NCBI GenBank assembly: GCA_051294375.1
Contig: CM119263.1
Coordinates: 2,380,113 to 2,444,112, forward strand
Length of the DNA stretch: 64,000 nucleotides
Source of the DNA: Paraspadella gotoi
Taxonomy: Eukaryota; Chaetognatha
Reading direction: 5' to 3'
Under the pieces are notes generated by a model. The model saw nothing but the letters and a program-made list of their open reading frames with translations, made no database searches and was not told where the DNA came from. Positions 1 to 11,926 of the stretch are shown in pieces (the first letter of the stretch is position 1; each line of letters opens with the position of its first letter). The position numbers were made by a program, and so were the translations under genes.

Positions 1-260
1 TTTCTGTTTACTATTCGGATTCGCTTTTTGAAATCGTAAAAACTAAAAAGAAAATATCAAAATTATTTATTTGTTTTCGTTTTACGACGAATCGTTCAAA
101 TGAAAATATTACAATAAATTTCAAAAATTCGAAATTTGATTTTTTTTTTCCGATTCATTTTTATTAAAAATTTGAAGATCAAAGCCGAAGAGCTTCGTTC
201 AAATTAAGATCGACAGTTTATGACTAAGATGGAATCAGGAAGGGTGGACTGGGAGGGATA

Positions 261-264
<4 letters not shown>

Positions 265-320
<56 letters not shown>

Positions 321-446
321 AGAGAGGCACGAATTCGGGAAATTAAGGAATAATTAATAAACAAAAGAAAAGATTGGTTTTGACTCGGAAAGCGTTAAAA
401 CCTAGCGTGCGTCCCGGGGCCGAACTTAATTCAATATCTCTCTCTT

Positions 447-483
<37 letters not shown>

Positions 484-605
484 ACGAGATTTCGGGCAAA
501 ACAAATGAAAATTAAGGAATAATTAATAACAAAAGAAAAGATTGGTTTTGACTCGGAAAGCGTTAAAACCTAGCGTGCGTCCCCGGGGCCGAACTTAATT
601 CAATT
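265..605. repeat. (GA)n array and duplicated ~105-bp segment
   Basis: A (GA)n run at about 265-319 is followed by a segment at 329-435 that recurs almost unchanged at 482-605, ending each time in the same GC-rich stretch and ttaattcaat. A second (GA)n run at 449-482 lies between the copies. This looks like a direct duplication of a segment together with its adjoining microsatellite. No coding signal is visible. Confidence 0.8.
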
Positions 606-620
606 AAGGCCCCGATAAAC

Positions 621-1314
621 CTTTGGCACGCTCCGACGATAATGTTTTCCTTTTCGATATAAATTTTCCACTTCTATAATTTTCTTTTTTTTTTCTTTTT
701 TTTAACTCTGCCACGCATGTCGCTTTGAAGACGCAGAGGAATCGAAACATCTGTGGCGGCGGATGGGCTAAATGAGAAATACTATTTATATATATCCTAT
801 CGAACGAATAAATAAAAGAAATAATAATTGAATAAAGATCAAGTATAGAAATATAATGTTCTGTTTTGACTAATGCCTTCCATTCTTTTTCCACTTTCTG
901 TTCATAATCGAGCCTTTCTTTTTCAGACATTAAACATTTCTCTATCTTTAATAATTTCTATAAAAATGATGTACGAATGTTATAAATGTAATTTCTTCCT
1001 GGGTGTTTGGCCTCAACAACTTTGTCCGGTTGTACACAGTCGACTTTTCTTCCCAATCCATTTGGGCCATTTGTTAAAATCGCAAAAGTTAATTACATTC
1101 TCATCAACTCGGGACTCCATATCATAAGTTCAAAGGCAAAGCAATATCTCTCTATCTCTCTTTCGTGCTTTCATCAATCCCAACTCATCGTCGAAAAAAC
1201 ATGGCGATGGTGTCTCGATAACGCGAGCCAATGAGAAGCCGAGATTCCCCGGGAAATTAACCAATCAGAGATGAGAAGACGACGAAGGGAAAGTTGCGTG
1301 ACGGAAAACGAAGG
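621..1314. other. AT-rich non-coding stretch; two CCAAT boxes
   Basis: No exon-like segment is visible. Two CCAAT pentamers occur at 1228-1232 and 1261-1265, 33 bp apart, in a locally GC-richer patch. This could be a promoter but no gene could be attached to it. Confidence 0.3.
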
Positions 1315-1435
1315 GCGAAAATGGGACTGAGGGACTGAGGGGCGGTGGCACAAAATGACTGAGGGACTGAGGGACTGAGGGGCGGTGGCACAAAATTACT
1401 GAGGGACTGAGGGACTGAGGGACTGAGGCGATGAA
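1315..1435. repeat. GACTGAGG minisatellite
   Basis: Tandem gactgaggg units, with the longer block gactgaggggcggtggcac repeated twice. The array gives long artificial ORFs on the minus strand that have no protein character. Confidence 0.75.
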
Positions 1436-2347
1436 GACTCAATGCTTTCTTGGGCTGACTGCTGTTGGGGGAAACCCGAAGGGGTGCTGCGGGGGAAAAA
1501 CCTAAGGGGCTGAGGGGTGTGGAACTGTGGCGAGCTATTTCGTGGACCGAAGAAGCGTGGAGGCTTTTAAACACGCAATAGGGACTCGAACATAATTGTG
1601 GGACAATTTGTAATTGGGGGGAAAAGTAATTTCTCACAATTTGGATTCAAGATAATGTGAATTGTTGATCGCGGAGTGACGTGAGATTGTGAGGCGACAG
1701 TGGCGACACCGAGCGGTGAAGGAAAGTGACGAAGCGATAACGAGGTTGATGTCTTTCCCCTCGAAGCCAATGACATATCTCGAACGATGACGACGATGAA
1801 GACGACGACGACGATGAGGACGACGACGACGATGACGACGACCATGACGATGGAAACGATTTTATCTCAAGATTTATTAGATTTTTCAGATTTATTATTA
1901 TCGTCGCCTTCGGCTGGGATTTGGTCTTTTACGATTTGAGCTTTTTCTGGATTGGGATTTTTTTGGATTGGGCATTTTTTGTATTGGAAATTTTCTGGAT
2001 TGGGCCTTTTCAAGTGTTGAGGTTGAAAAGTGAATAGTAAAATTTGGGTGAGGAGCTTCAAGGTAAGTGAAGGTAAGGCGTGGCTCAAAGAGACTTCCGT
2101 TCCGACGAATTGAAATCCTCGAAAAGAAAAAAAATGAATTCCCAGACGTTGACGCCCACTCACGTTCCGTCTAGACGCGCTCTAGTCACTTCCGGTCAAC
2201 GTGGGCGTGGATGAAGATGGGATTCCACTCCGACTCTCTATTTTTAGACTCTCACTCTCTCTTTCTTACTCCCTCTTCCCATCTTAACAATCATATCCTC
2301 CCCCACTCTCATTCTCTCTCTCTTTCTTTCTCTCTCTTCCTCTCTCC

Positions 2348-2349
<2 letters not shown>
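1436..2349. other. Non-coding with an ACG triplet array
   Basis: A gacgacgac/gatgac triplet array occupies about 1785-1855, followed by short degenerate repeats around 1930-2010 (variants of ttggattggg). No exon with family resemblance was found. Further exons of the minus-strand ankyrin gene could lie here or beyond position 1, but none was recognised. Confidence 0.5.

Positions 2350-2413
<64 letters not shown>
2350..2413 (+). repeat. (CT)n microsatellite
   Basis: Near-pure CT dinucleotide run directly next to the splice donor of the ankyrin exon (2431-2529), so on the minus strand it is a (GA)n run just inside the following intron. Confidence 0.85.
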
Positions 2414-2417
<4 letters not shown>

Positions 2418-2430
2418 CCTTTCAACTCAC

Positions 2431-2529
2431 GCTGTCCTGAGAGTCGATATCGCATCCCGCCTCCGCCAGGACTTTGCACGTCTCGTGGTGTCCGTGAAAG
2501 GCGGCTTGGTGAAGAGGCGTACGACCGTC
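2431..2529 (-). CDS. Ankyrin-repeat exon (one complete 33-residue repeat)
   Basis: The 99-bp minus-strand segment translates in one frame to a textbook ankyrin repeat: it opens DGRTPLHQAA, continues FHGHHETCKVL and ends AGCDIDSQDS, exactly 33 residues. It is bounded by an acceptor (pyrimidine-rich tract then CAG at 2532-2530) and a strong donor GTGAGT at 2430-2425, both in phase 0, so one exon encodes one repeat. Upstream on the same strand, exon 1 at 10098-10220 ends in phase 0 with a partial ankyrin repeat whose last residues (TPDK) join naturally to DGRTPLH, so I infer the two belong to one gene. The ~7.6-kb intron between them contains six of the nine N gaps, in which further repeat exons could be hidden. 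Ankyrin repeats are protein-interaction scaffolds; no specific orthologue was recognised. Confidence 0.72.
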
Positions 2530-2552
2530 CTGAGGGAAAAAGAGAGAGAGAG

Positions 2553-2577
2553 NNNNNNNNNNNNNNNNNNNNNNNNN
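2553..2577. other. Assembly gap (25 N)
   Basis: Runs of N immediately after a (GA)n stretch, inside the inferred ankyrin-gene intron. Confidence 1.
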
Positions 2578-2590
2578 AAAAAGAGAGAGA

Positions 2591-3055
2591 TTTATTAACT
2601 AAATAAGCCCCAAACTTTGGTGGATAAAGGGGCCCATCCCGCTTTTACGAGATTATAACGGAGTCCGTCTCTTCAAGCTTTCAATCAAGGACTCTTTGCA
2701 CAGTCTCATTTATACACTCCGCAGAGAACCTGTCTCTCTATCAATTGAAATAGTATCATGTTTCAAAGAATTATTATATATACATTATTTATATTATTTA
2801 TATTTTTCATTAAATTTATATATATATATTGTAATTTCGCATTAGCTTCACAATACAGAGGAGCTTGACTGTTACTACGAAATTGTAATTTTCATCTTCC
2901 TTTCAATCTTTACGCTTCTTATAATTTGAGGCTTTATTTCTTCTCTCTCTCTCTCTCTCTCTCTGCCGTCTCCTACTCATCTCATCATCTCCTCGTCTTC
3001 TCTCTTCTCTCTCTTCTCTCTCTCTCTCTTTCCCCCTCTTCTTTGCCTCCTCTCT

Positions 3056-3089
<34 letters not shown>

Positions 3090-3440
3090 AATAAAGTTCA
3101 AATTATAAAAGGTAAAGATGAAAGGAAAGATGAAAATTACAATTTCGTAGTAACAGTCAGCTCCTTGTATTGTGAAGCTAATGCGAATTACAATATATAT
3201 ATATAAATATAAATGACAAAATATAAATAATATAAATAATGTATATATAAAATTCTTTGAAACATGATACTATTTCATTGATAGAGAAGACAGGTACTCT
3301 GGGAGTGTATAAATGAGACTGTGAAAGAGTCTTGATTGAAAGCTTGAAGAGACGTACTTCGTTATCATCTCGTAAAGGGGATGGAGCCCTTTATCCACCA
3401 AAGTTTGGGGCTTATTTAGTGAATAAATTATATAAATTAT
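2591..3440. mobile_element. Foldback (long inverted-repeat) element
   Basis: The left arm, about 2591-2965, is the near-exact reverse complement of the right arm, about 3058-3440. Matching landmarks are ataagccccaaactttggtg near both outer ends, tatcatgtttcaaag midway, and ctttatttcttctctc at both inner ends. The ~90-bp centre is CT/GA-rich. Single-arm relatives occur at 9225-9470, 22229-22480 and 61866-62060, with short fragments at 5560-5625 and 36931-36985, so it is a mobile family. No transposase is encoded; non-autonomous. Confidence 0.8.
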
Positions 3441-3514
3441 GAATTATAATAAATTATATCTTCATCATGGTTTACTAGTACGCCCACTTGAAGGAGGAAA
3501 TAGAGAGAGAGAGA

Positions 3515-3619
3515 NNNNNNNNNNNNNNNNNNNNNNNNNNNNNNNNNNNNNNNNNNNNNNNNNNNNNNNNNNNNNNNNNNNNNNNNNNNNNNNNNNNNNN
3601 NNNNNNNNNNNNNNNNNNN
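3515..3619. other. Assembly gap (105 N)
   Basis: N run flanked on both sides by (GA)n, so the gap probably replaces a longer microsatellite. Confidence 1.
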
Positions 3620-3654
<35 letters not shown>

Positions 3655-3659
3655 TGTCG

Positions 3660-4432
3660 ACAAAACGTGACTCGCAATCGGGATTAAAATTTGAAGACTT
3701 TTTTCTTTCTGCCTTTTTAAGATAAAATTCTTTGTTGCTATCATTTTTAAATAAAGAACTTATAAAAAACAAATGGAATCGAACAAGTCTTTTAAAGAAA
3801 TTAATCCCGCACTTGACTTCGTCTTCTATTTCTTTTTAACTTTATGAACTCGGCAGTCGGCGAATTCTATTTTTATCTGCGGAGAAAATTTAATTTTTTG
3901 AGGCTTCGAAATTGAGAGCCGATCGGGAAGGGATTCCCTCTTTGCCGATCGGAAGAAGCTCCTCCTTTCGAAAGCGTGGTGAAACCAGTTTATTTATAAA
4001 TGTTATCTTTGTTATGTACATATGTAGTTTGAAGTTGAGTAATTTGATTAGATACTCATAGAGGGGTAAGTTCCAGCTTTAACCCTTCCCTACCCGACCT
4101 CATCTTCGCCTCACTCGTTGACGATTATAGTTCAAGCCATAAATCTCTCGTCAACTTCGTAATTAACCATCGGACGTCATTCTGCTTAAAAAGAGTTATT
4201 TCCTTTTTTAGTCCCTCAGATGCGTTGTTGCATCTCTTAAAGATACTTTTTATTAGTTCGTTATCGCTCTCCAACTAATATTTTAATCAATAAAAAAATT
4301 AATCATGATATTTTAATTTTAAAAGATATTTTTTTCTAACTTCACCCAAATAAATAAAGATAAAGAATAAGAATTTGTTAAACGTTTGTTAAGCCGCATC
4401 GTCGCGCCTTCTGTCTTTACTGTCTCGACATT
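3660..4432. other. AT-rich intronic or intergenic DNA
   Basis: No exon-like or clearly repetitive segment seen, apart from a short imperfect inverted repeat around 3920-3955 built on gccgatcgg. Confidence 0.4.
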
Positions 4433-4586
4433 NNNNNNNNNNNNNNNNNNNNNNNNNNNNNNNNNNNNNNNNNNNNNNNNNNNNNNNNNNNNNNNNNNNN
4501 NNNNNNNNNNNNNNNNNNNNNNNNNNNNNNNNNNNNNNNNNNNNNNNNNNNNNNNNNNNNNNNNNNNNNNNNNNNNNNNNNNNNNN
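4433..4586. other. Assembly gap (154 N)
   Basis: N run followed directly by a (GA)n stretch (4587-4613). Confidence 1.
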
Positions 4587-4714
4587 AGAGAGAGAGAGAG
4601 AGAGAGAGAGAGACTCTTCCTTTGCACTTATACCGTACTTTAAAAAACGCAGTAAATAATCTTGCGTTTCATTGACGACATTGCTTGCGTTTCAATAGCC
4701 ACGGTGTTTCTATC

Positions 4715-4925
4715 CCGAGACATTTTCCAAAAGCGCCTTATTTCAGGTCTTTAATCCCGGAACATAATTTTAACTTTGATATTTAACATTAATCTGTTAC
4801 CAATTCCATAATACTAACCCTAATCCCTAACCCTAATCCCTAATCCTAATCCCTAGTCCTAATCCCTAATCCCTAACCCTAATTCCCAACCCTAATCGCT
4901 AACCTCATCACTAACACTTTTACCC
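4715..4925. mobile_element. MITE-like copy with telomere-like core
   Basis: Begins with ttttccaaaagcgcc, the family terminal motif, and runs into a degenerate array of taaccctaatccctaaccc units. The right terminal motif is not evident, so this copy is probably truncated. It belongs to the family described for 43226-43572. Confidence 0.6.
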
Positions 4926-5290
4926 TTAAATCGACATTGTTTGAATCTCCGTGGAAACGGGGTTTCCGTCGCCAGGGCAACGAACCTCCGAGCGGGACTC
5001 TTCGACTCGAGGGGCATCGGCCTCTGTATTCGCGAGGCCGTGACACCGACGCGGCGGNNNNNNNNNNNNNNNNNNNNNNNNNNNNNNNNNNNNNNNNNNN
5101 NNNNNNNNNNNNNNNNNNNNNNNNNNNNNNNNNNNNNNNNNNNNNNNNNNNNNNNNNNNNNNNNNNNNNNNNNNNNNNNNNNNNNNNNNNNNNNNNNNNN
5201 NNNNNNNNNNNNNNNNNNNNNNNNNNGGGAGGGGGAGTTTGGGCCGATGAAGGTGGCGAGAGTTCCATGACCTCAGAGTCACGCCTCCGT
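4926..5290. promoter_or_regulatory. GC-rich island with an RFX X-box-like motif (contains a 169-N gap, 5058-5226)
   Basis: The motif GTCGCCAGGGCAAC at 4968-4981 fits the RFX X-box consensus GTNRCC N(0-3) RGNAAC. It lies in a GC-rich patch cut by a gap. This suggests a promoter or a first exon, but I could not choose a reading frame or strand. Regulatory use is inference. Confidence 0.35.
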
Positions 5291-5559
5291 GACTGAATTA
5301 AAGATGAGTAACGCGTGAAAACCGTGAATCCAAAATAAGACGAAGAGGGAGGGTCGTCGCCTCAGGGGTTTCTCTTTGTTTTTCCGTTGTTTCGTCGCTG
5401 TTTTCGTCGTTGTTTTTTTTGGGGGGGGGTCCGTCGTTGTTTTATCAATTAAATATGCATCGGTGTCGTACAATAATTAAATCCAAAGGATTTATGTGTC
5501 AGATAAAAGATAAAATGTAAATTATCATTAGATAGATATATTTAAAAAAGCAGTTATAT

Positions 5560-5661
5560 GGAATTGGTACAACCAATATAAAATCTTTCATTCATTTAAT
5601 AAATAAGCTATCTTGCCCCTGACTTGTTCCGACAACAACCACAACAACGGGGACGACAACA

Positions 5662-5696
<35 letters not shown>

Positions 5697-5700
5697 AACT
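5560..5700. repeat. Fragment of the foldback family plus ACG triplet array
   Basis: Positions 5560-5625 carry the hairpin ttggtacaaccaa and aataaataagctat typical of the family end (compare 22229-22290). It is followed by a gacgac array at about 5655-5697. Confidence 0.65.
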
Positions 5701-6549
5701 CCAGAACAAAGAGAGAAAATTGGAAAATTGAGTCTCTCTTCCGTCGGAGACTAAAAGACTTTAACTCCACATGAGAAAATTAAGGCGAAAAACAAAAAAA
5801 GTAAAAAACAAAAGACAAAGAAGCGTATTTACATTACTATTATCAATAGTTATACAAACAAAAAGAACCCGCCTAAAATGACAAACAAAAACAAATAATG
5901 GGCTGGGACGTGGGTCGTTCTAGAAAATAAAAGAGAAAGTGAATAATTAGTTGGAAGATGAAAACAAAAAACATTTTGACATTTGGTTTTCTGGTCAGAA
6001 CGAATGTTTTCTTTGGTTTTGTTTGTAATAAAACATGACAACTTAATTGGATTCTTGAAAACCTCGTAATTTTAAAAAAGATAAATAAAATCAACGAAGA
6101 AAACAGACGATATTGTCGATCGAAAACGTGAAAAGTTTCTTTTATTTGTTTGTGAAAAAAATTTAAGAGATTGATATCTGATATCTTATCTTGTGAAAGA
6201 TTTTGACTCGTTTTGTTAAAAACCGAAAAAAGATCGTTTAAGATCGGAAATGATTGCATGAAATTTATGAATCTTATAACTGCAATGACTTAGTCTTTAA
6301 AATTACGCTGAATATCAATTGATTTATGAAAGTTATTTGTTTTCCCAGAATTTTAAAGAACTTTTGTTAAATCTTTAAAAAAAATATTTACATATCATTA
6401 CTTAAAAAAAAAACTTTCATCACTTCGTAATCGTAGTTACATATTTTAAGATTCTATAAATGAAATTTAAAATATTAGCTATCTATTTTATTAATATCGC
6501 GAGCTTCAGTAAAGAGAAAAAGAGACGCTAATTCGAATGACGTCATCCT

Positions 6550-6586
<37 letters not shown>

Positions 6587-6733
6587 CATCATCGAGATCT
6601 TCCCGGGGATCATCTTTCCTTTCAAGCGAATCCGGAATCCCCCGTTACGGGCTCCCGGTCGCACAGTCGAACATTCTCGACGCGCTTCGTTGATTTGACG
6701 AGTGGAAACTGGATCTCTCTCTCTCTCTCTCTC
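5701..6733. other. AT-rich DNA with GTC triplet array
   Basis: No coding signal. A cgtcgtcgt array at 6549-6583 and a (CT)n run at 6716-6733 lead into the next gap. Confidence 0.45.
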
Positions 6734-6944
6734 NNNNNNNNNNNNNNNNNNNNNNNNNNNNNNNNNNNNNNNNNNNNNNNNNNNNNNNNNNNNNNNNNNN
6801 NNNNNNNNNNNNNNNNNNNNNNNNNNNNNNNNNNNNNNNNNNNNNNNNNNNNNNNNNNNNNNNNNNNNNNNNNNNNNNNNNNNNNNNNNNNNNNNNNNNN
6901 NNNNNNNNNNNNNNNNNNNNNNNNNNNNNNNNNNNNNNNNNNNN
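6734..6944. other. Assembly gap (211 N)
   Basis: N run directly after (CT)n. Confidence 1.
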
Positions 6945-7215
6945 CTTAATCTAATTATTTAATTTAAATGATTTAAATATTTTTATCTTTTAAGACTCGT
7001 GTGTTTCTTTACGGTCATTGATACCGTGGTGAGAGCGAGTCATTAAACTCATTTAAGGCTTCGCTGCCGACGAAACTCAATTAAATATTTCGTCTCGTTT
7101 CGGTTTCGCTCAGCGATCAGTTTACGGATTAATCTATAATTGAAGAAACTTTATGACAATACCTCATCAGCCTGATAATTGAAGAATTTATAAACATTTT
7201 TTGAAAGAAATATCA

Positions 7216-7378
7216 NNNNNNNNNNNNNNNNNNNNNNNNNNNNNNNNNNNNNNNNNNNNNNNNNNNNNNNNNNNNNNNNNNNNNNNNNNNNNNNNNNNNN
7301 NNNNNNNNNNNNNNNNNNNNNNNNNNNNNNNNNNNNNNNNNNNNNNNNNNNNNNNNNNNNNNNNNNNNNNNNNNNNNN
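7216..7378. other. Assembly gap (163 N)
   Basis: N run in AT-rich DNA; here no microsatellite is visible at the edges. Confidence 1.
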
Positions 7379-7484
7379 AAAACAACGTAGATAACGTTTT
7401 ACAACTTCAATTTTACAATGTACATAAAAACTTGTTGAGCAAATTAAAACTCTCTCTCTTCTCTATCTCTCTCTCTCTCTCTCT

Positions 7485-8160
7485 NNNNNNNNNNNNNNNN
7501 NNNNNNNNNNNNNNNNNNNNNNNNNNNNNNNNNNNNNNNNNNNNNNNNNNNNNNNNNNNNNNNNNNNNNNNNNNNNNNNNNNNNNNNNNNNNNNNNNNNN
7601 NNNNNNNNNNNNNNNNNNNNNNNNNNNNNNNNNNNNNNNNNNNNNNNNNNNNNNNNNNNNNNNNNNNNNNNNNNNNNNNNNNNNNNNNNNNNNNNNNNNN
7701 NNNNNNNNNNNNNNNNNNNNNNNNNNNNNNNNNNNNNNNNNNNNNNNNNNNNNNNNNNNNNNNNNNNNNNNNNNNNNNNNNNNNNNNNNNNNNNNNNNNN
7801 NNNNNNNNNNNNNNNNNNNNNNNNNNNNNNNNNNNNNNNNNNNNNNNNNNNNNNNNNNNNNNNNNNNNNNNNNNNNNNNNNNNNNNNNNNNNNNNNNNNN
7901 NNNNNNNNNNNNNNNNNNNNNNNNNNNNNNNNNNNNNNNNNNNNNNNNNNNNNNNNNNNNNNNNNNNNNNNNNNNNNNNNNNNNNNNNNNNNNNNNNNNN
8001 NNNNNNNNNNNNNNNNNNNNNNNNNNNNNNNNNNNNNNNNNNNNNNNNNNNNNNNNNNNNNNNNNNNNNNNNNNNNNNNNNNNNNNNNNNNNNNNNNNNN
8101 NNNNNNNNNNNNNNNNNNNNNNNNNNNNNNNNNNNNNNNNNNNNNNNNNNNNNNNNNNNN
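7485..8160. other. Assembly gap (676 N)
   Basis: Largest gap in the window, preceded by (CT)n. Exons of the ankyrin gene could be hidden here. Confidence 1.
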
Positions 8161-8187
8161 GAGAAACAAATGTAGAGGGGCTTAATC

Positions 8188-8201
8188 GTTTCCATGGAAA
8201 C
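8188..8201. promoter_or_regulatory. Palindromic X-box-like motif
   Basis: GTTTCCATGGAAAC is a perfect 14-bp palindrome and fits the RFX X-box consensus. It lies in the inferred ankyrin intron, about 30 bp after a gap. Function is inferred from the motif only. Confidence 0.35.
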
Positions 8202-8569
8202 GAAAAGTCAATATTTTTATCGAAATTCGATCCCTATATTTTCCGTTTCCTTATCTAATGATGGCATTTATGTATGATTTATGTATGTGCAGTAATGTAT
8301 GTTAGATGCCCTTCATTGCGCAACGAGCAGAAGCCGTTAAACCTTTCTTGACTGAACCTTTTTTTTTGAAATCTTCTTCTTCTTTTTCTTTTTCTTTTTC
8401 TTCTTTTTTTTCTTCCTCATCCTCTTTCTCTCAACATCCCAATTTTCGCCACCATCTCACCACCATTACTTGTCCCCACCCCCACTTCATTTCCCCTTTT
8501 CCTGGCCATATTTTCGCAGAACGCCCCATTTCATTTGGAATTAAATCAATTTTTAAGTTTAAATGTTGG

Positions 8570-8790
8570 ATTTAAGGTGAGAGTTAAGAATTAGGTTAAA
8601 TATCCGGTTAAAGATGAAGATAATGGATTAAGTTAGTGATTAGGTTTAGAGTCGGGGTTAAAGATTAGGGATTACCGTTTAGGATTATGGTTAAGGATTA
8701 AGTTTAAGAATTAGGATTAGAGATTGGGTTAAAAATTTGGTAATGAATTTTGGTTAAGTATTAAGCTTAAAATTGAGATCAGGTATTAAG
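8570..8790. repeat. Degenerate telomere-like array (reverse orientation)
   Basis: Interspersed ggttaaa, gattaggg and ttagggatta units, the reverse-complement orientation of the core of the MITE-like family at 43226-43572. Terminal motifs are not clear. Confidence 0.55.
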
Positions 8791-9224
8791 AAACAGAAAT
8801 GAGGTTCTTTTGGAAAAGAGAGCTCTTTATTTATCGTCGAACCCGTCCTCAGCTTATCTCTTCAGTGAATCCCCATGTCTTTTCCACCTTCCCCCCTGCC
8901 CCCCCTCGCCCCCCCGTTCACTTTCCACCATCCTCCATTCACTTCCAACCACCGATTGCTCTTTCTCTGCCCAAATTGCAACCTTGAACTTTTTTCTCTC
9001 TTTCTCTCTATTTCCTCAATGGCTCAGGAAATGGCGGATGGGCGAGGGAGTTAAATATCGAGTTTAAGGATGGAGATGGTCAATCATTGGCATTGGGGAG
9101 TCGATTATTTGATGGTGAAAAGACGAATGTGAGTGTCGAGGACAAAGTGAAAAGGACAAAGGACATGACAGAAATGGAAAGTTGAGGAGGTTGAAAATAG
9201 CATATATATTAGCATATAATCACA

Positions 9225-9470
9225 ATTGAAACATTCTACGAAATATTATACCACTTCATTGATTGGAAAGCCAGGAACTCTGAACTGTGGTACTAAACTC
9301 GTACTAAACTGGTACTAAACTGTGAGAGAGTCTTGATTGAAAGCTTGCAGGGACCTGCTATGTCATTATCTTGTAAGAGTGATGGAGGCCTTAAAACCGC
9401 CATAGCCTTTCCAAAATCAGGGGCAATATAGTTTATTTATTAAATGATTGAATAATTTTTATATTGGTTG
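9225..9470. mobile_element. Half-arm copy of the foldback family
   Basis: Shares gagtcttgattgaaagcttg, the trailing ttatcttgtaagagtgatgg segment and the terminal ttatattggttg with copies at 22229-22480 (inverted) and the right arm of 2591-3440. Confidence 0.75.
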
Positions 9471-9534
9471 ACAGAAAACTGGGAGAAGAAAATAGGAGAC
9501 GAAATTGATTTTCAAAAGACGTCGGTTTTAATGA

Positions 9535-9680
9535 TAGGAAATAGTTGATTGAATTATCATCGATCATTCAATTAAATTTTATCATAGATCATTAAATTAA
9601 ATTCAATTTTATCATTGATCATTCAATTAAATTCAATTTTATCATAGATCATTCAATTAAATTCAATTTTATCATCATCA
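9535..9680. repeat. ~31-bp AT-rich tandem repeat
   Basis: Four to five units built on gatcattcaattaaattcaa followed by ttttatcat. Confidence 0.8.
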
Positions 9681-9734
9681 TAAATAATTTGTCGATTAAC
9701 CGCTAAGTGGTATGAAGACTATTATCCTCGGCAG

Positions 9735-9890
9735 CAATTCTCGGCCTTGGGGGTTTTCCACGCCCCCAAAAAGGTTTAAGGTTTAAGGTTCAAGTTTCCC
9801 GTAAGGGATCGACCTCGTGTCCTAATTGGTCATGAGGTTGACCACTTTAATCTTTGAGCCACCTGGTCACAATTCTCTATTGGGTGGAAG
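9735..9890 (-). mobile_element. tRNA-derived SINE (degenerate)
   Basis: On the minus strand an A-box-like ggtggctcaaagattaaag is followed about 40 bp later by a B-box-like gaggtcgatccc. Related pieces occur at 30530-30670 and 49755-49890. No tRNA cloverleaf can be drawn, so this is a retroposon rather than a tRNA gene. Confidence 0.5.
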
Positions 9891-10097
9891 GCGGAAAAAG
9901 GAATAAATGCGAGTGCAAGACACTGATTAAGATATATACAGAGACAGAGACGAGGGATAGAGACAGAGACGAGGGATAAAGACAGTGACGAGAGATAGAG
10001 ACAGAGATAAAAGATAGAGTCAGAGAGAAAAGACAGACGAGATAGAGAGATAGAGACGAGAGACAGATATGAAAGACAGACATTCCCATCCGCTCAC

Positions 10098-10220
10098 CTT
10101 GTCCGGCGTCAACGCGGCGCCGGATTCCATCAACTCGGCGACGCGATCGGCGTCTCCTTCGGCGACGGCGTCTTTGAGTCGATCGGCGAGCGACGCCGCT
10201 AAATCGAGAGACAGCGCCAT
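10098..10220 (-). CDS. First exon of an ankyrin-repeat protein
   Basis: ATG at 10220-10218 in a good context (aagATGgcg) opens a 41-codon minus-strand exon starting MALSLDLAASLADRLKDAV. Residues from about 14 on (DRLKDAVAEGDADRVAELM, then ESGAALTPDK) form the two helices and turn of an ankyrin repeat. The exon closes with donor GTGAGC at 10097-10092 in phase 0. The downstream repeat exon at 2431-2529 is also phase 0 and completes the motif. GC content and GCC/GTC/GAC codon use match the other real exons of this window. A longer N-terminus is unlikely because the upstream frame has only a GTG. The 10221-10370 region upstream is GC-rich and could be its promoter. The specific protein is not recognised. 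Confidence 0.7.
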
Positions 10221-10370
10221 CTTCGTCGTCGTTAATCCCTGTTCGGCGTCAGTCGTCGCGTCTCGGCGTCGAACCACGGCGCCGCGTTAGATCCGTCACC
10301 CGGCGTCGTCATTTCTATTTTAATACGGAAGACGAACATCCGGTTCGGAGGTCGACACCTCTCACCCGGA

Positions 10371-10980
10371 TGTAGATATAAAGAGTTTCGTTTCCGTTTT
10401 TGTTGTTGATTTTGTTTTGTTTTGTTTTTTTGTTTGGTTTCTTATTTTGTTCACATTTCAACTTTTCGTTTCAGTCTTTGTCGTTTTGGGTTTTTTTTTC
10501 TTTTTTTTTTAATCTCACGTTTCTCTCTTTTATTCCGATAGGAAATGGCGAAGAATTGATTCCGTTGCGGAAATATTTGATATCCCGACTTGTATTCGTT
10601 CTTTTCTATTCTCCTCGCTGTCGTCGTTGTAGTTGTAGTTGTTGTCGTTGTTATTGTTTTCGTTGTTGTTGACTTTTAAACTTTTTTACGGGCGAGAAAT
10701 ATTCCATCTGCAATGCGGATGGCGGATGGCATCGAGACGAGTCAACGCCATTCATGCCATCAATGACAATCCGTGCCGTCAACGCCATTCATGCCATCTA
10801 TGACAATCAGTGCCGTCCACGCCATTCGCGACGTTCATGCCATTTTTAGCGGAAGAGAATGAAATCGTTTTCCAATTTAGTCCGCTGATGAAGATGATGA
10901 TGATGATGATGATTATTCCTTTTTTAGGGCTGAAAAAAAAAAATCAAAGGTTACTTTTGGAAAAGCGACGAAATTCAAAA
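10371..10980. other. Low-complexity T-rich DNA and CCATTC tandem units
   Basis: T-rich and gtt-rich sequence, then a degenerate tandem at about 10725-10850 built on cgccattcatgccatc. No exon seen. Confidence 0.45.
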
Positions 10981-11570
<590 letters not shown>

Positions 11571-11881
11571 GTTAACAGAGTGAATCGGTATGACGCAATG
11601 AAAAATACATATATTAAAGAAAAGCGACGCGAAAAGAAAGAAAAAAAAATCGGATTTACTCTGCAGTTAATATTTTCCCGTTCAATAAATCGAACTTAAA
11701 ACAAATGTTTTAAACTCATATTATCTTCTTTTTAATAACTTAAAAGAAAAAAAATCGGAAGAAATAATAGGAAAAAAAATAAAAAGAAAGAAAAAGAAAG
11801 AAAATCCGAGTGATTTTTTCCTTCGATAAATGAGAAAAAAATCAATGAGAAAAATGGAAGAACAAAGACAAAGAGAGAGGA

Positions 11882-11926
<45 letters not shown>

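Noticed and set aside
4800-4925. A real internal telomere or chromosome end
   Set aside because: Units are degenerate and recur at many sites in both orientations inside a repeat family with its own ends.
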